Assembly: GCA_004431415.1 (NCBI GenBank)
Contig: QPMI01000437.1
Span: forward strand, 248,001 to 312,000
Reading direction: 5' to 3'
DNA from: Cyanophora paradoxa
Taxonomy: Eukaryota > Glaucocystophyceae > Cyanophorales > Cyanophoraceae
Length of the DNA stretch: 64,000 nt
Shown: piece by piece, positions 22,279 to 32,880 of the stretch
Layout: each line of letters opens with the position of its first letter
Position numbering within the stretch: the first letter of the stretch is position 1
Translations under genes and position numbers: made by a program
Notes under the pieces: model-generated
What the model saw: only the letters and a program-made list of their open reading frames with translations
Database searches by the model: none
What the model was told of the DNA's origin: nothing

Positions 22279-24395
22279 TTTTTGGAAAGTCTGCTGCATT
22301 CGTACACACTTGACAGCAGTCCCCCGCTCCTCGCCTATAGCTACCGGATACTGGGATGCTGACTGCAGGAGGAGATAGATGACAAGCTTAAGAGTGCTAC
22401 AGCTACTAGTCGTGTCGAGCTGGTGCTTTAATTAAATTTATAAATTAGCTGTAGTCTACCGAGTCGCCTCCAGAACATAATATGCGCCGGTCCTCCCGCG
22501 GTGAGCTTGGCATGGTGAGCTGCACGGTCCAAGATGCCCGCTTGATGGCTCGTAAAGCAAGGCCGTGGTGCGCTCTGCCCTATCTAATAGTGGAGGGGGT
22601 GCGGTGGGAGGAAGGGGTCCGCAGTGTCGTCGTGCCCGTCGTCACCGCCGCCGTTCGAAGTCCAGCTCCGACCAGCTTGGCGATCGCGAGACACCGTGCT
22701 CTGAGACCTGCGCCCTCTCCCCACCCATCGCCCCCCCCCCCTCCCCCTCCCCCCCCCCCCCCCCTCGGGCCCCTTCGAGGCTGGCTAGCCTTTGTATTTC
22801 AAGATGCCGTGCCCCGAGGGGTCGACATGGAGAAATTGATATGTACATGTGGCCGAGAGTCGCAGTGATGAGTTCAGAAGCTGGCGAGCGTGCTTGGATG
22901 GGCAGAGCAAGGTCGGGAGATGGGCCGGGCCAGTGGGGGAGATAGCGTCGTGGTGGATGCGGCGGCAGCCGCATATGGCGCATAGGTCTGGGAGGTAGTG
23001 GAGTATGCTGCGGGGCTTTCGAGGGTTGCGGGGCTTGGCGGGGTGCGGAGCTGTCGGCGTTAGCGGCGGTGGCGGCGGCCGGGGCAGCGGAGGCAGTTCT
23101 TCCAGTCGGGCTGGCTGCAGCTGGCGGCGGCGGAACGTTTTTCGGGTTTTTGAGGGAGCCTGAGCTGCAGGGATACGGGTGCTAGGTGGGCGCGCCGCGG
23201 CTGCCGCCATCGGTTTCCATTCGCCGGGTGCAAAGAATTTAAAGATGGAGTCCGCAGGAAGCCCTGGGCTGGGGTCCGGTGGGGGGCCAGAGGCGGCGCG
23301 CTTGCCGCGTTTCTGTCCTGGAGGTTTCCGCGGGGCCGGGACGTCTTTGCGTTTGCTGCTCGGCGCCTCTGACGTTGTTGTCCCTGGGCGACGTTTGGCG
23401 TTGGGGGCTGGGGTTGCATCTGCTCCCTCCGCTGTACGTTTGGAGCCAACTGGTGGGGGTCTGCCAGTGGGTGGTGGCGGGTGCTGCGGGGCGCCGTGCT
23501 CGTTTTTGGAGCGTTTGGTTGATGTGGGGGGCGCTGCAGGCGTGACCGCAGGTCGTTTCGCTGCGCGGGCTGGGGGCTGCGGCGGGTAGAGGATCCGGAG
23601 GGGTAGTTCGAGCTGGGTCATCGAGGACGTTGGCTGGGGGGGGCTAGGGTTACGGACTAGCTGGAATCCCACCCCTGCTGCGATGTCGAATTCGAAGCAG
23701 AGGCCCGTGGCCAGGTGGCGTAGGCACAGGCGGGTGGAGGCAAAGCTTGCTCCGCAGGTGTCGCAGCGAGGGCGTCGCGCTTCTAGTTTGTGAAGGCGGG
23801 CGCTGCGGCGGAGGGGCTGGTTATCCTGATGCTGAGCTGGGTGCTGACCGGGTTCCTTCGCTGGTTTCCTCCAGGTGAACGGCATCAACTCGGCTTCCAA
23901 GGCGGGAGCTGCCCCACCGATATATTCCGTAACCGTGACTTGCTGGCGTTCGAGCGAGGGGCATCGGGTAGTAGGGTTGAGAGGAATTGGTGCCGGGGAC
24001 GGCATGGTGGATGCCTTAGCGGGCGTCGGGGCCTGGGCCCGCTTAGTACGCTTTTTTCCTGACGTGATGCCGTGCTCCTGTTCCCAGGCAATGACTGCGT
24101 CGCAGCGAGTTTTCCAGATGGCGCGCGCGTGTTCGTCCGCCAGCTGTGCTAAGCCGTTCACTGCTTGTTGCGAGGCTGTGGCGAGGGCTCGGACCCCGAA
24201 CGCTCGGAGTAGGGCGTGGATGCCTTGCGGTGCAACAAGCTGGAAGAGAGCTCGGAATTCAAATTGGTGCAATAAGTCAGCGGCTTCGAGAGTTGCTAGT
24301 TTTTGGCCCAGTGGGCAATCTGGGCAATCCAAGGCGGCGATCGCGAGGAATGCTAACGTAATTTCTGAATACACAATGTGAATGGAACGTGTTGA
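22279..24395 (-). mobile_element. LINE-like non-LTR retrotransposon fragment (copy L1)
   Basis: The 3' end is defined by comparison with the second copy at 50,641-51,522. Both end AGACTTTCCAAAAA, after which the sequences diverge at once, as expected for a poly-A-ended element. L1 carries about 1.6 kb of ORF plus a 3' UTR of roughly 500 bp with a C/G homopolymer stretch (22,733-22,765). The 5' side is probably truncated: the ORF has no ATG after the upstream stop near 24,420. I did not find the target-site duplication for this copy. Confidence 0.7.
22785..24374 (-). CDS. C-terminal part of a retrotransposon polyprotein with two Cys/His motifs
   Basis: Open frame of about 530 codons with no convincing ATG; the frame is open to an in-frame stop near 24,420. 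The N-terminal stretch contains ARAIWKTRCDAVIAWEQEHG, like the region following reverse transcriptase in LINE proteins, where host RNase H/RT ends in a helical IW..RC segment. A C2HC-like motif follows (CDTCGASF...RHLATGLC), then a long Pro/Lys/Arg-rich linker, and a second motif near the C-terminus (CAICGCRRIHHD...LLCPSKHA). It ends GHGILKYKG and stop. No RT catalytic motif is in this fragment, so the assignment rests on the IW..RC segment, the Cys/His motifs and the second copy's hallmarks of target-primed insertion. Confidence 0.6.
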   Translation of the reverse strand: MYSEITLAFLAIAALDCPDCPLGQKLATLEAADLLHQFEFRALFQLVAPQGIHALLRAFGVRALATASQQAVNGLAQLADEHARAIWKTRCDAVIAWEQEHGITSGKKRTKRAQAPTPAKASTMPSPAPIPLNPTTRCPSLERQQVTVTEYIGGAAPALEAELMPFTWRKPAKEPGQHPAQHQDNQPLRRSARLHKLEARRPRCDTCGASFASTRLCLRHLATGLCFEFDIAAGVGFQLVRNPSPPQPTSSMTQLELPLRILYPPQPPARAAKRPAVTPAAPPTSTKRSKNEHGAPQHPPPPTGRPPPVGSKRTAEGADATPAPNAKRRPGTTTSEAPSSKRKDVPAPRKPPGQKRGKRAASGPPPDPSPGLPADSIFKFFAPGEWKPMAAAAARPPSTRIPAAQAPSKTRKTFRRRQLQPARLEELPPLPRPPPPPLTPTAPHPAKPRNPRKPRSILHYLPDLCAICGCRRIHHDAISPTGPAHLPTLLCPSKHARQLLNSSLRLSATCTYQFLHVDPSGHGILKYKG

Positions 24396-25266
24396 TGTTG
24401 ATTTTAAGGATCGGATTTCTTAATGTACGTATATGCGGACCTGCGAAGAGGGCGAAGGCGGCGAGGAAGGAAGGGGCGAGAACCGTCGCCACCTCCGCCG
24501 GGCGCCGTCGGGCAGAGCTGCGTGGGCGCACGCGCCCCGGGCTCCGGTCAGGGGGGCGGGGTAGGGAAGGGGAGGCGGGGGGTGGGAGGAGTGGAGGCGG
24601 GAGTAGCTATATAGGACGGGTAGAGGGGGCGGGGGTAGGGGGAAGGAGGAGGCCCAGGGCTGCGGTTCAGGGCGGCCGGGGAGGGGGGGGGGGAACATCT
24701 AGAGGGGGGGGTTTATAAATTAGGAGCAGAGTGTGCACGTGTGAGGGTGCCTTCGTCATCAGGGGCTTTTCATTACGGGAGGCGGGGGTAGGGAAGGGAT
24801 ACATAGATGGGATCAATCGGGCGGGGAAGGAGTGGGAGGGGGGGAGGGGGGCGGGGGGAGCTTTGAGATATCAGGATGCTCAATTATATGGCCCATGGGG
24901 AGCTAGGAGGGGGGTGGAGGGGGGGCCCAGCGAGGCCCAGCGACGCTCGATCTAGCTCCTCATGCAGCTAGGGCTCACAGCCAGGCCCCCGCAGCTCTAC
25001 AGTCCGACAGCCGCCGCACGCGCCATCATGCAGCAGACGCCCAATCGCGAGCTCAGCCAGAATTCGAAGCTGCAGTGCGCCGGCTACCCGGACCTCCGCC
25101 CCGACAGACGGACTACGACAGGCGGATGACGAGCTTTAATTTCTGCGGCGCGAAGCTTCGCGCCGAGCTCCATATCCAAGAGCAGAAATTTCGAGGTGGT
25201 TCAACGGTTCGACCGAATTCGAAGCTCACTTCTACAGCTTTCCGCTAGCGGGCGCGGAGGCACGAC
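24396..25266. other. Region without a recognised gene
   Basis: G-rich on the plus strand with long purine runs. A minus-strand piece at about 24,440-24,520 (VATVLAPSFLAAFALFA followed by GTCCGC) could be an exon with a membrane segment, but it cannot be linked to anything. Confidence 0.4.
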
Positions 25267-25274
25267 CTGCGCAT

Positions 25275-25441
25275 ACAGCACGAAGTCCAATCGAAGTCGA
25301 GGCGCGCGAGGAAGGAGCTCGGCGCCGCCGGCGTGCGCGAGCGCACCGATGCAGCGCGCGAACTGCGACGGGTCGACCTCGCCCTTCCGCAGGCCTAGGC
25401 CTAGGGCATCAAAGAGCCAGCGCTCGACCAACGCTCGATCC
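25275..25441 (-). CDS. Single exon of an unknown protein, present in both duplication copies
   Basis: Minus-strand exon after acceptor CGCAG, reading DRALVERWLFDALGLGLRKG and continuing to ...LRLDFVLYAQ, with donor GTCGTG in this copy. The second copy (about 53,748-53,914) has the same exon but different sequence beyond its last codon, since the duplication ends exactly there. Composition looks like a real folded domain. I do not recognise the family, and further exons were not found. Confidence 0.45.
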
Positions 25442-25970
25442 TGCGGCCTCGGCGCGGTTGGCGAGATCTAGAAACAAATTTTGGATATTTGCGACGTCAC
25501 CTCCGCTAACTGACGCCAGTCACTGAGTCCTCATGGAATCTCAGCTGCGAGCAGAAATTAAAAATTGCCATGGCCAGTCGGAAATATTCGAATGTAGGAG
25601 ATCGCGCGTTCAAAATGGGCGCAGCGCACATTGGCGACGAGCTCGAGCGTCTCGATCGGCCATCCACGCGCGGCCTGTGCACGCGTCGAAGTCCGCACTA
25701 GATCGAGGCGCCGGCGGAGGCAGCGGCGCCACCGCCGGCGCCGTGTGCACCGTACCTCTATAGCTAACTAGTAATCGCCGTGTGCACCGTCGTCAGTGCG
25801 CAGCAGCCCATGCATATGGCCAACGGCCTCGCGATCGAGCGTACACCCCCCCCTCGAGCTCCTCCCCCTTGTCGCCGCTGCTGCGCGCCGAGCCGCCGCG
25901 ACTCCGAGGCTCACGACCGACAGCAAGGGCGGGGCGGCCGCAGGTCTAGGCCTAGGCCCGGGCCTTCGAT

Positions 25971-26030
25971 CTAGAAGGGGACGTCGAAGTCCGGCCCGCC
26001 GCCGTCCCTCTCGGCCTTCGCGGTGGCCTT
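25971..26030 (-). repeat. Partial duplicate of the last membrane-protein exon
   Basis: Minus strand reads ATAKAERDGGGPDFDVPF and stop, repeating the C-terminus GGGGPDFDVPF at 26,162. The same doublet is in the second segmental copy (54,444 and 54,629), so this local duplication came before the large one. Confidence 0.7.
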
Positions 26031-26161
26031 CAGATTAACAATGCAACTCGCGATCGGCGATATTCTCGTGTGTGAGAGCTTTGCAAAGTTCACGATTTGT
26101 GACTGCCCCGCCCCATATGCATGACAGCAACTTGGCAAGGCCCGGGCCTATTCAATTAAAT

Positions 26162-28347
26162 TTAGAAGGGTACGTCGAAGTCGGGCCCGCCGCCGCCGTC
26201 GCCGTCGTCGCGGAACATGGAGAGGGCCACCGCAAAGGCCGAGACGGCGAGCGAGATCAGGGAGCGGAAGAGCGCGAAGTCCATCCGCATCCCCACCTGA
26301 CGCGGTCCGGATCGATCAGTTCTTGCGGAAGGTCCTATAGAACAGAGATCGAGGCAACAATTTTTCTAGCAGTCAACTTTCTATGAGTCAGATCTAGATC
26401 TTAGATAAAGAGATCTTATATATAAAGACGTTCATTCTAGCGGTTCTCAGAAGGCACACGAACCACCTCGACGGGGCGGAGCCGGTCCTCCATGTCGAGC
26501 GTCGCGAGCGCCAGGTCCAGGCTCCGCTCGCAGGCGCACCCGGGCTCCCCCGCCCCGCACAGCGCGCACGGGCCGGGGCCTGGCCTTGCCGGGGCCGAGG
26601 CCCGCGGAGCCTTGAAGGAGTAGCTCGGGCCAAGGCCGAGGACCGCGGCCGGGGCGGCGGCGCCGCCGCCCGGCATGGAGGAGCGCTGCCGCAGGGAGGC
26701 GGACGACTCGTCGGGGGGCGAGGGCGAGGGCGAGGGCGGCGGGGCGGGCCGCGCGTGCAGGGGCGACTGGAGCCTCCCCTCCTCGATCCGCGTCTGAGGC
26801 GTCTGAGTCGTTGCGGGGGCGGGGGGGGGGGAGCGGGGGGAGCGGGGGGAGGGTGGGAGGGGCGGGGGGGAAGGGATGCGGGGGGGAGCAACCTGCCTTT
26901 ATCTGGAGCACGATGTACTGGTGCTCTGTACATGTGGAGAGATTGTTCGCCTGCGCCCAGAAGTCACTATAGCTAAGATCTCGTAGACATCGAAGAATAA
27001 ATTCATTTCAGCGTCTCGTCTAATCTAGAGCGGACAATAGCGGACAAGAACGTTGACGTTTAACGGACCTTGGCGCCGTAGAAGATGCAGACGAGGAGGG
27101 AGCCGCCGAAGAGGGCGAGGTCGTAGGCGATGTAGACGTAGACGAAGGGCGGCACGGGCGCCGATGCCGCCGCGCTCATCTGCGAGAGCAGCGTCTGGGG
27201 GAGGGCAAAAGGCGGGGAGGTCAGCAAGGAAGGAAGGAAGGGCACGGGAGCCCCTTCGGCACGTGGCTCTAGTTCTAGATTGGAGCTTTTAGACCCCAGG
27301 AAAGTCTTGAAGAAGTCCTTTCGAGACTCTAACCGTCCTAGCACAGCCCATCAAGATCAAATTCATGTCGTGGCCGACGCCGGCACCTTGTAGATGAGGA
27401 AGGCGATCTGGCCGGCGAGCACGACGGCGAAGCTCGAGATGAAGAACTGCCCGCGAAGATGAAATGAGAACATGGATCCGGAGCTAGAGGAATCTCTCTC
27501 TAAATATATACTATATGTGCGGACCTGGATGCGGAGGTGGAAGGAGCGGCCGACGTCGGAGAGCCACTGGCGGGCGCGGAGCCAGGCGATGGGCGCCCCC
27601 GCCGCCCGCAGGTCCAGCGAGAGAGGCGCGGGGCCGCTGGGGGTGCACGCCCCCGCCCCGGCCACCTGCGAGGGTGGGCGGGCCTCGGTCTTAGGAAATC
27701 CGCACAGAAAGTCTCGCGGACTCTCATGAAGCGGTTCATGATCATGAAGCCTTTCAAACTCCTAAGAAAGCTTATAAGCTTATCTGGATTTATGACTCCT
27801 AGGAATTCTAATCTCTCAAACAGAGCGCCCACCTGCGAGAAGGAGCAGGGGATGACCGCGCGCCCCGCGCAGAGGAGCCGCCCCGCCGCCTCGAGCCACC
27901 GGAAGCGCCGGTAGTAGTCCGTCGCCGCCGCGAACATAAAGGCAAGGATGAAGGCGCTGGGGGGGATGGGATGGGAGGGGGTACACGTCAGGGAAGGGGT
28001 GGGGTGGGGTGGGGTACGTGGTTATCTATTTATAGAAAGGGCGCACTGCATAATGAGGTACTGAATGACGAGGACGGACACAGTGAAGGCGGAGAGGGCG
28101 GGCCTGCTGAACGCCAACGCCCGCTGCAGCGGCCCGGCCCCCGTCCCCGTCGGACCCGGATCAAACTGGACTTGGAGGAATCGAAGAAAGAAAGCTCGCC
28201 TGGTCCGCAAAGAAGTAAGGGATGGCGCAGTGGAGGGCGGCCGCGAGGGCCTTTGGGACTTCCAGAAGCCGGAGGAGCACAATCCGGCGCGTCGCCCCGG
28301 GCTGAAGAGGCGCGGATCAAATTTAAATCGGGCGGGGCGGGGCGGGG
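26162..28347 (-). pseudogene. 5'-truncated copy of multi-pass membrane protein gene (S1)
   Basis: Holds the 3' half of the gene at 54,629-58,604. Membrane-type exons: LSAFTVSVLVIQYLIMQCAL (28,050-28,110), SAFILAFMFAAATDYYRR (about 27,920-27,960), FFISSFAVVLAGQIAFLIYK (27,385-27,445), PPFVYVYIAYDLALFGGSLL (27,070-27,150), and last exon SLISLAVSAFAVALSMF ending GPDFDVPF and stop at 26,162-26,164. Upstream of 28,347 the sequence is unrelated, so the N-terminal half is missing. A non-functional remnant is the simplest reading, but the frames I checked in the membrane exons are open, so a shorter product cannot be excluded. Confidence 0.65.
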
Positions 28348-28811
28348 CGTGTCTCTTTGCCCTGTGTCGGCTCCTCGTTTCGAAGGCAAACATGTGCAAT
28401 CAGCGTGTCGAGCTTCACAAGGAGTCCACCTGCGACAGTTCGGTGTCTATCCAGCTCTTGCGACCGATATTCGAGCCAGCCGTGAAGACCGGGCTTCTGC
28501 TCCAACATTGCTTCTGTGATTCCGAGCTCCACACACTGTTTGCTGGGTCAAACAAGAAGTGCAGGGCGTGCTCGTGAGAGCATACCTGTTCAGAAATTGC
28601 AGCTGACTGTTGCTGCGGCTGTCGGTTGTCTGCGTTGTTCGGGGTCGCAGCTGTGGCATTGGGCGCTTCTGCCGCTGCTTGAAATGGTGTGCCATCTGCA
28701 TTAAAATAAAGACCGTGGAAAATCGGACCCGCCTAAGTTAAATTAAAATGTGTTCAGTACAAAGAAACAAAAGATTAGCTATAGGATGGGAAAATGTGCG
28801 TACATCGTCCT

Positions 28812-30059
28812 TCAGCCATTTATGCAGTTGACCCACTGCATGCCGTATACGTAGAGTGGCTTGATTAGATCGAAGCGAAGGGGTGTAGGGGTACGAAGTG
28901 ATATGTTGTGGCCTGAAGGGTGCACCCGTTGCTTGGGCAAGCTCCTCTGCGTCAAAAAACTTGCAAGGTTGACGTCATGCACGCGTAAGAGCTCAGATAA
29001 CAGCCAGTACCAAGAGGAACACACCTGGTCACAGTAGTCAAGGAGTTCCAAAAAAACCTCTCGATCGCTGGCAAGAGTTATCGTGGAAGCAAAGAAGAGC
29101 TGCAGAGCCTCTGGCGACAGGTTGGCCATTCCCGCTGAGAATGCTACAACACGCTGTGCTGGTCTTGACAATGCTGGGGTTGTCACCGGATCCGGAGTTT
29201 GAGCCTCTGGAGACGGACCACCAGGTTGCACACCCTCATTGCCATCATCTGTCACGAGATTAGCCACCAGACTGCGGCACGATCTTGGAAAAATGTGTGT
29301 ACCCTCATCAGACATCGACGCAAGAGTCTCATCATCGGCAATGTCGTCAAATGGATAAGAGTCTGCAGAAAAACAAATAGGCACCATTGTCGGAAGCTGC
29401 GACTGGGGGGTACACGTGCGGCACTGGCGTACCCGGATCGCCTCCACCATTCCCCCTCCCGGCCGACCTCTCTGCACCACCAGAGAGCCCTGCCGCTGTC
29501 GCTTCTGGCGGCGCGTCTGCACCTGCAGCGCCGTCGGAAGCTGCGAGTGGGGGGTACACGTGCGGCGCCGGCGTACCCGGATCGCTGCCGCTCCCCCTCC
29601 CGGCCGACCTCTCCGCCCCACCGGGACGCCCTGCCACCGTCGCTTCTGGCGGCGTGCCTGCACCTGGAGCCCCGTCGGAAGCTGCGAGTGGGGGGTACAC
29701 GTGCGGCGCCTCGTCTTCTCCGTTCCCCCTCCCGGCCGACCTCTCCGCCCCACCAGAAAGCCCTGCCGCTGTCGCTTCTGGCGGCGCGTCTGCACCTGGA
29801 GCCCCGTCGGAAGCTGCGAGTGGGGGGTACACGTGCGGCACCGACGTACCCGGGGGAGACGGGTACGAGAAAATTTCCCACCGCGTCGGCGCGCGGCTGG
29901 CTGCGGCCCGCGGCCGTCCATGGCGCCGCCGCTGTCGCTCAGCGTGACCAGCGTGAGGTAGGCGGCTGGCGCGCCGAGCGGCGGCGCGAAATGGGCGTCG
30001 AGTTGGCGCCTCGGCAGCCGGCCTTGTCGCCGGCCATTCCGCAGGAGATTCAGGAGCAC
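28812..30059 (-). CDS. Unknown protein with four degenerate 44-48 codon repeats
   Basis: Continuous frame of 415 codons. The N-terminal part contains LGAPAAYLTLVTLSDSGG; the repeat block is at 29,391-29,855; the C-terminal 170 residues (DSYPFDDIADDETLASM, then LFFASTITLASDREVFLELL and YWLLSELLRVHDVNLASFL) look like a folded helical domain. No family recognised. The repeats can also be read in a second open frame (HVYPPLAASDG...) rich in Ala, Pro and Glu. That frame joins the same C-terminal domain if a 22-nt segment starting GTGCCTATT and ending TTTTTCTGCAG (about 29,363-29,384) is spliced out. Which frame is used is open. Confidence 0.55.
   Translation of the reverse strand: MLLNLLRNGRRQGRLPRRQLDAHFAPPLGAPAAYLTLVTLSDSGGAMDGRGPQPAARRRGGKFSRTRLPRVRRCRTCTPHSQLPTGLQVQTRRQKRQRQGFLVGRRGRPGGGTEKTRRRTCTPHSQLPTGLQVQARRQKRRWQGVPVGRRGRPGGGAAAIRVRRRRTCTPHSQLPTALQVQTRRQKRQRQGSLVVQRGRPGGGMVEAIRVRQCRTCTPQSQLPTMVPICFSADSYPFDDIADDETLASMSDEGTHIFPRSCRSLVANLVTDDGNEGVQPGGPSPEAQTPDPVTTPALSRPAQRVVAFSAGMANLSPEALQLFFASTITLASDREVFLELLDYCDQVCSSWYWLLSELLRVHDVNLASFLTQRSLPKQRVHPSGHNISLRTPTPLRFDLIKPLYVYGMQWVNCING
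29391..29855 (-). repeat. Coding tandem repeat, units of 144, 141 and 132 bp
   Basis: Four starts of CGGAAGCTGCGA at 29,391, 29,535, 29,676 and 29,808. Spacings are all multiples of three, as expected for coding repeats. Each unit contains, on the minus strand, GTACCCCCCACTCGCAG. Confidence 0.88.
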
Positions 30060-30868
30060 GCGCGTCAGGGGTTAGCTTCTATGATGTCTCCGGCTCGGCG
30101 AGGAGTGCCGCGGGAGCGGTCGCGGCGACGTCGGCTGGCCGCAATGTCGGCCAGCTTTCGCGCAAAGCCCACGCCGCCATGCGCCGCAGCGTTAGTGAAC
30201 GCGCGGTAGCCGTGGCGTGGCACACTGGCGCGGCGACGTGTTCCGTCAACACGCGGACGGCGCCCGGCCCCCGCTCCCTTGCTTGGCAGCTGGGGCTCAT
30301 CGGCGCTCTCTCATTTCGTTCCGCTCCTCATCTCCTCGCAGTCGAGTCGCTAGATGGCGGTTCTTTTCCACATGCAGGGAAGCTCAGGTCTTTCCGTCGA
30401 CCTTTGCTTGTCAGGTGTAGTGCCTTTCTTGCCCTCCGCTAGCAAGGTTTCTCGTTTTCCGATAGCCTCTCTCTTAGGGTGGGCTCATGGCCAGCTGTTT
30501 TGCTACTTTCTACTTCGTAGTGAGGCAGACTGGTAAACTTCGGTTTAGGTAGACTCGACTTGTCTACTTTCGGAAGGGCCCGATAGATTGATGTGGTAGT
30601 GCCATCAATATATCGTCATTTTCGCAAAAAAAAACCTTTCTTGCCCTCCGCTATACGTGGGTCTTCCCTAGGGCGGACTTCCACGTCTGGAGGGTGTTTG
30701 CGCGCTCTGTTTGCCTTCATCGGTCTGCGTAGGGCGCTGGGCTTTTTCTGCAGGTGTATCTTTCGGCCTCTCGCCCCATTTGTAGATATAGGACGTACTA
30801 CGGTAGATAGAATTTCTCATCACTTAGACAGAGCACAGCACTCGACGGTCCTCAGTGTTATCTAGTCG

Positions 30869-30928
30869 GAGAGATAAATTGGGCGATGTGAAACTCCTAG
30901 TAGTTGTTGTTGTGTGCTAATGCAAATC
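30869..30928 (+). repeat. 60-bp dispersed repeat, copy 1
   Basis: Identical to 39,292-39,351: starts GAGAGATAAATTGGGCGATG and ends TGTGTGCTAATGCAAATC. Only two copies in the window. Confidence 0.9.
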
Positions 30929-31629
30929 CTCCACCCCACCTCGGGCCCCCGTCGCCCAGACGCCGCCGTACCCCGCGAGCGAGATGCGCAGCGCCCTCTC
31001 CCCTCGCGATCTTGCCCGTGAAGGCCTCTCGCCGCCTGCGATGCGCATGCGGGGCGCGAAGGCCCGCACCGTCCAGGCCCCCGCAGGGCATGCACCTGGC
31101 AGGGCACGTTGGCCCATAATTATAAGCATGGCAGCAATTGTTTCCGAAATCTCGTTCCAACAAACTTTGCCCTATGAAAGAGAGATACTATGATATATGA
31201 GGCTTGTTTAAGCCTTTTTATGCAATATAAATGCGATTCTTACTTGTTAATTAAGTCACCCACCGCGGTCAGTTTTCATGATGACAGAGCTCATGCATAT
31301 GTTGGGTACTTATTGGGTATGTGAGCTCATCAGACGATTCGGCGGCATCTTGCGGGATCGGCTAATTCAATGATTTGCGAGTCCCGATCTTTGCATATAT
31401 CCAGAAAACCCTTTGTATTGTCGTTCTCATGATACCCTCAGATCAAATATACCTGCATGGATTGCATGCACATGCGTTACGGATGCATTCTACATGCGTT
31501 GCACATACGTCGAACGTGCATTGAACGTGCATTGAATAATACCTCTACATATTTCTACTCTTGCCAGGGCCATCGGCTGGCGGGGAGCGCGGCCCGAAGC
31601 TCGAACCAGGGGTACGGGGTTCAAGGGGA

Positions 31630-31990
31630 GGCGGGGGCAGGGGGGGTGGGCCCCTGCGCGCGCAGCAGTCAGATCCAGGCCGCATTCGATGCCAGGATGA
31701 GAGCGACGGCGACGGCGCGCGGGGTCCGCCACTAGCGCGCCCGAGGGGCCGAGCCTAGGGGGGGACCCCGGCCGGGAGCGCCCAAGGGGGGTACCTGGTT
31801 GCGGGGCGGCCGGGGGGCAGGGGGGGAGGCTCACTGCGGCCGGGAATTCGATGCCAGGATAAGAGCGACGGCGACGGCGCGAGGGGCCCGCCGCTAGCGC
31901 GCCCGAGGGGCCGAGCCGAGGGGGGAACCCGGCCGGGAGCGCCCAAGGGGGGTACCTGGTTGTGGGTACCTGGTTGCGGGGCGGGGGGCA
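31630..31990. repeat. 162-bp tandem duplication
   Basis: The word ATTCGATGCCAGGAT occurs at 31,684 and 31,846 within about 130-160 bp of high similarity, each copy ending AAGGGGGGTACCTGGTTG. Confidence 0.85.
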
Positions 31991-32225
31991 GGCCTAGGGA
32001 GAGGGGGGGCGGGCCCGCTGCGGAGGGGTTTTTAAGAGAAGGAAGCAAGGAAAGTATTTAATTAGTACCGGCATGCATCTTAGTTCTTTGGTTGATCGCG
32101 TTGCGCCGTGAAATGGCTTGCTTGTCTGTTCAGCTGCTGTGTGGCCAATTGGCCGCACGCCACAAAGAGCGATTGGATTAGTGCTGCGAGCAAGTTAGGC
32201 GGTTTATATAGCTTCAAAAGAATCG

Positions 32226-32290
32226 CACGTAGAACATTGATACATGTGCCGTGGTGTATCAATGCGACGTCCACTTTTGCAAAAACAAAA
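32226..32290 (+). repeat. 63-bp dispersed repeat with hairpin, copy 1
   Basis: Near-identical to 33,414-33,477. Contains the inverted repeat ATTGATACA-N10-TGTATCAAT and ends CACTTTTGCAAAAACAAAA, an A-rich tail. Confidence 0.9.
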
Positions 32291-32449
32291 TAGCTTCAAA
32301 ATAATCGAGAGAGGCTTCGCGTGTAGCTAATATAGATTCCTCATGCTGTATACAAGCTCTAGCTACCTCGGCTTGTATTCTAGCTACCTCGGCTGCGTAT
32401 TCTATAGCTAGCTACCTCGGCTGCGTATATATATTCTTCCTCTGCCGCC

Positions 32450-32880
32450 GTCACGCCTCCAGTTGCCGTTGTAGCATGCCAGACCTGCGGGACGCGCCGG
32501 GGGTGAGGGGCGGCGCGCCCGCCGCTTCGCCCCCCGCCCGGCGAACGACGTACCTCCCTGCAGCGGTGCTCGGCGCTTGGCGCCATGCGGGCCGGAGCTC
32601 GAGCCCGCGGCGGCGACGGGACGCCTGCTGAGCCCGTCGCGCGTCAGCCCGGCCTCCGATCCGGCGCCCCCGACCCGGTCTGGAGTCTGGACCGGGCCGG
32701 CCGGCTGGAGGGGCGGGGGGGAGGGGTACGCGCCTCGGAGCTGGCGACGCGAGGTCCCCGCAGGGAGAGCTAGCAGCCGCGGCCGCCGTCACGCCTCCAC
32801 TGGGCCAGTTGCCGTCGTAGCATGCCAGACCTGCGGGACCGTCGGACGCGCCGGGGCTCGGGGGCCCGGGGTGAGGGCGA
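32450..32880. repeat. Diverged duplication about 338 bp apart
   Basis: Blocks at about 32,450-32,513 and 32,788-32,880 share CGTCACGCCTCCA and GTAGCATGCCAGACCTGCGG. Copy 2 has short insertions. Confidence 0.75.

Larger units (their letters stand above)
25267..28347. repeat. Segmental duplication, copy S1 (direct repeat of 53,740-57,030)
   Basis: About 3.1 kb nearly identical to 53,740-57,030 in the same orientation, including introns and intergenic parts. The left boundary falls at an exon end (…VLYAQ) with the common word CTGCGCATACAGC. The right boundary is in a GGGGC-rich stretch. Differences are mostly small indels; four of them have the X.X'.X form described in the findings. Confidence 0.92.

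Noticed and set aside
22429-22447. 18-bp AT-rich insertion in the first LINE copy as three stacked X.X'.X events
   Set aside because: It contains palindromes (AAATTT, TTAATTAA) but I could not reduce it to the shorter copy by X.X'.X steps, so it was left out of the count.
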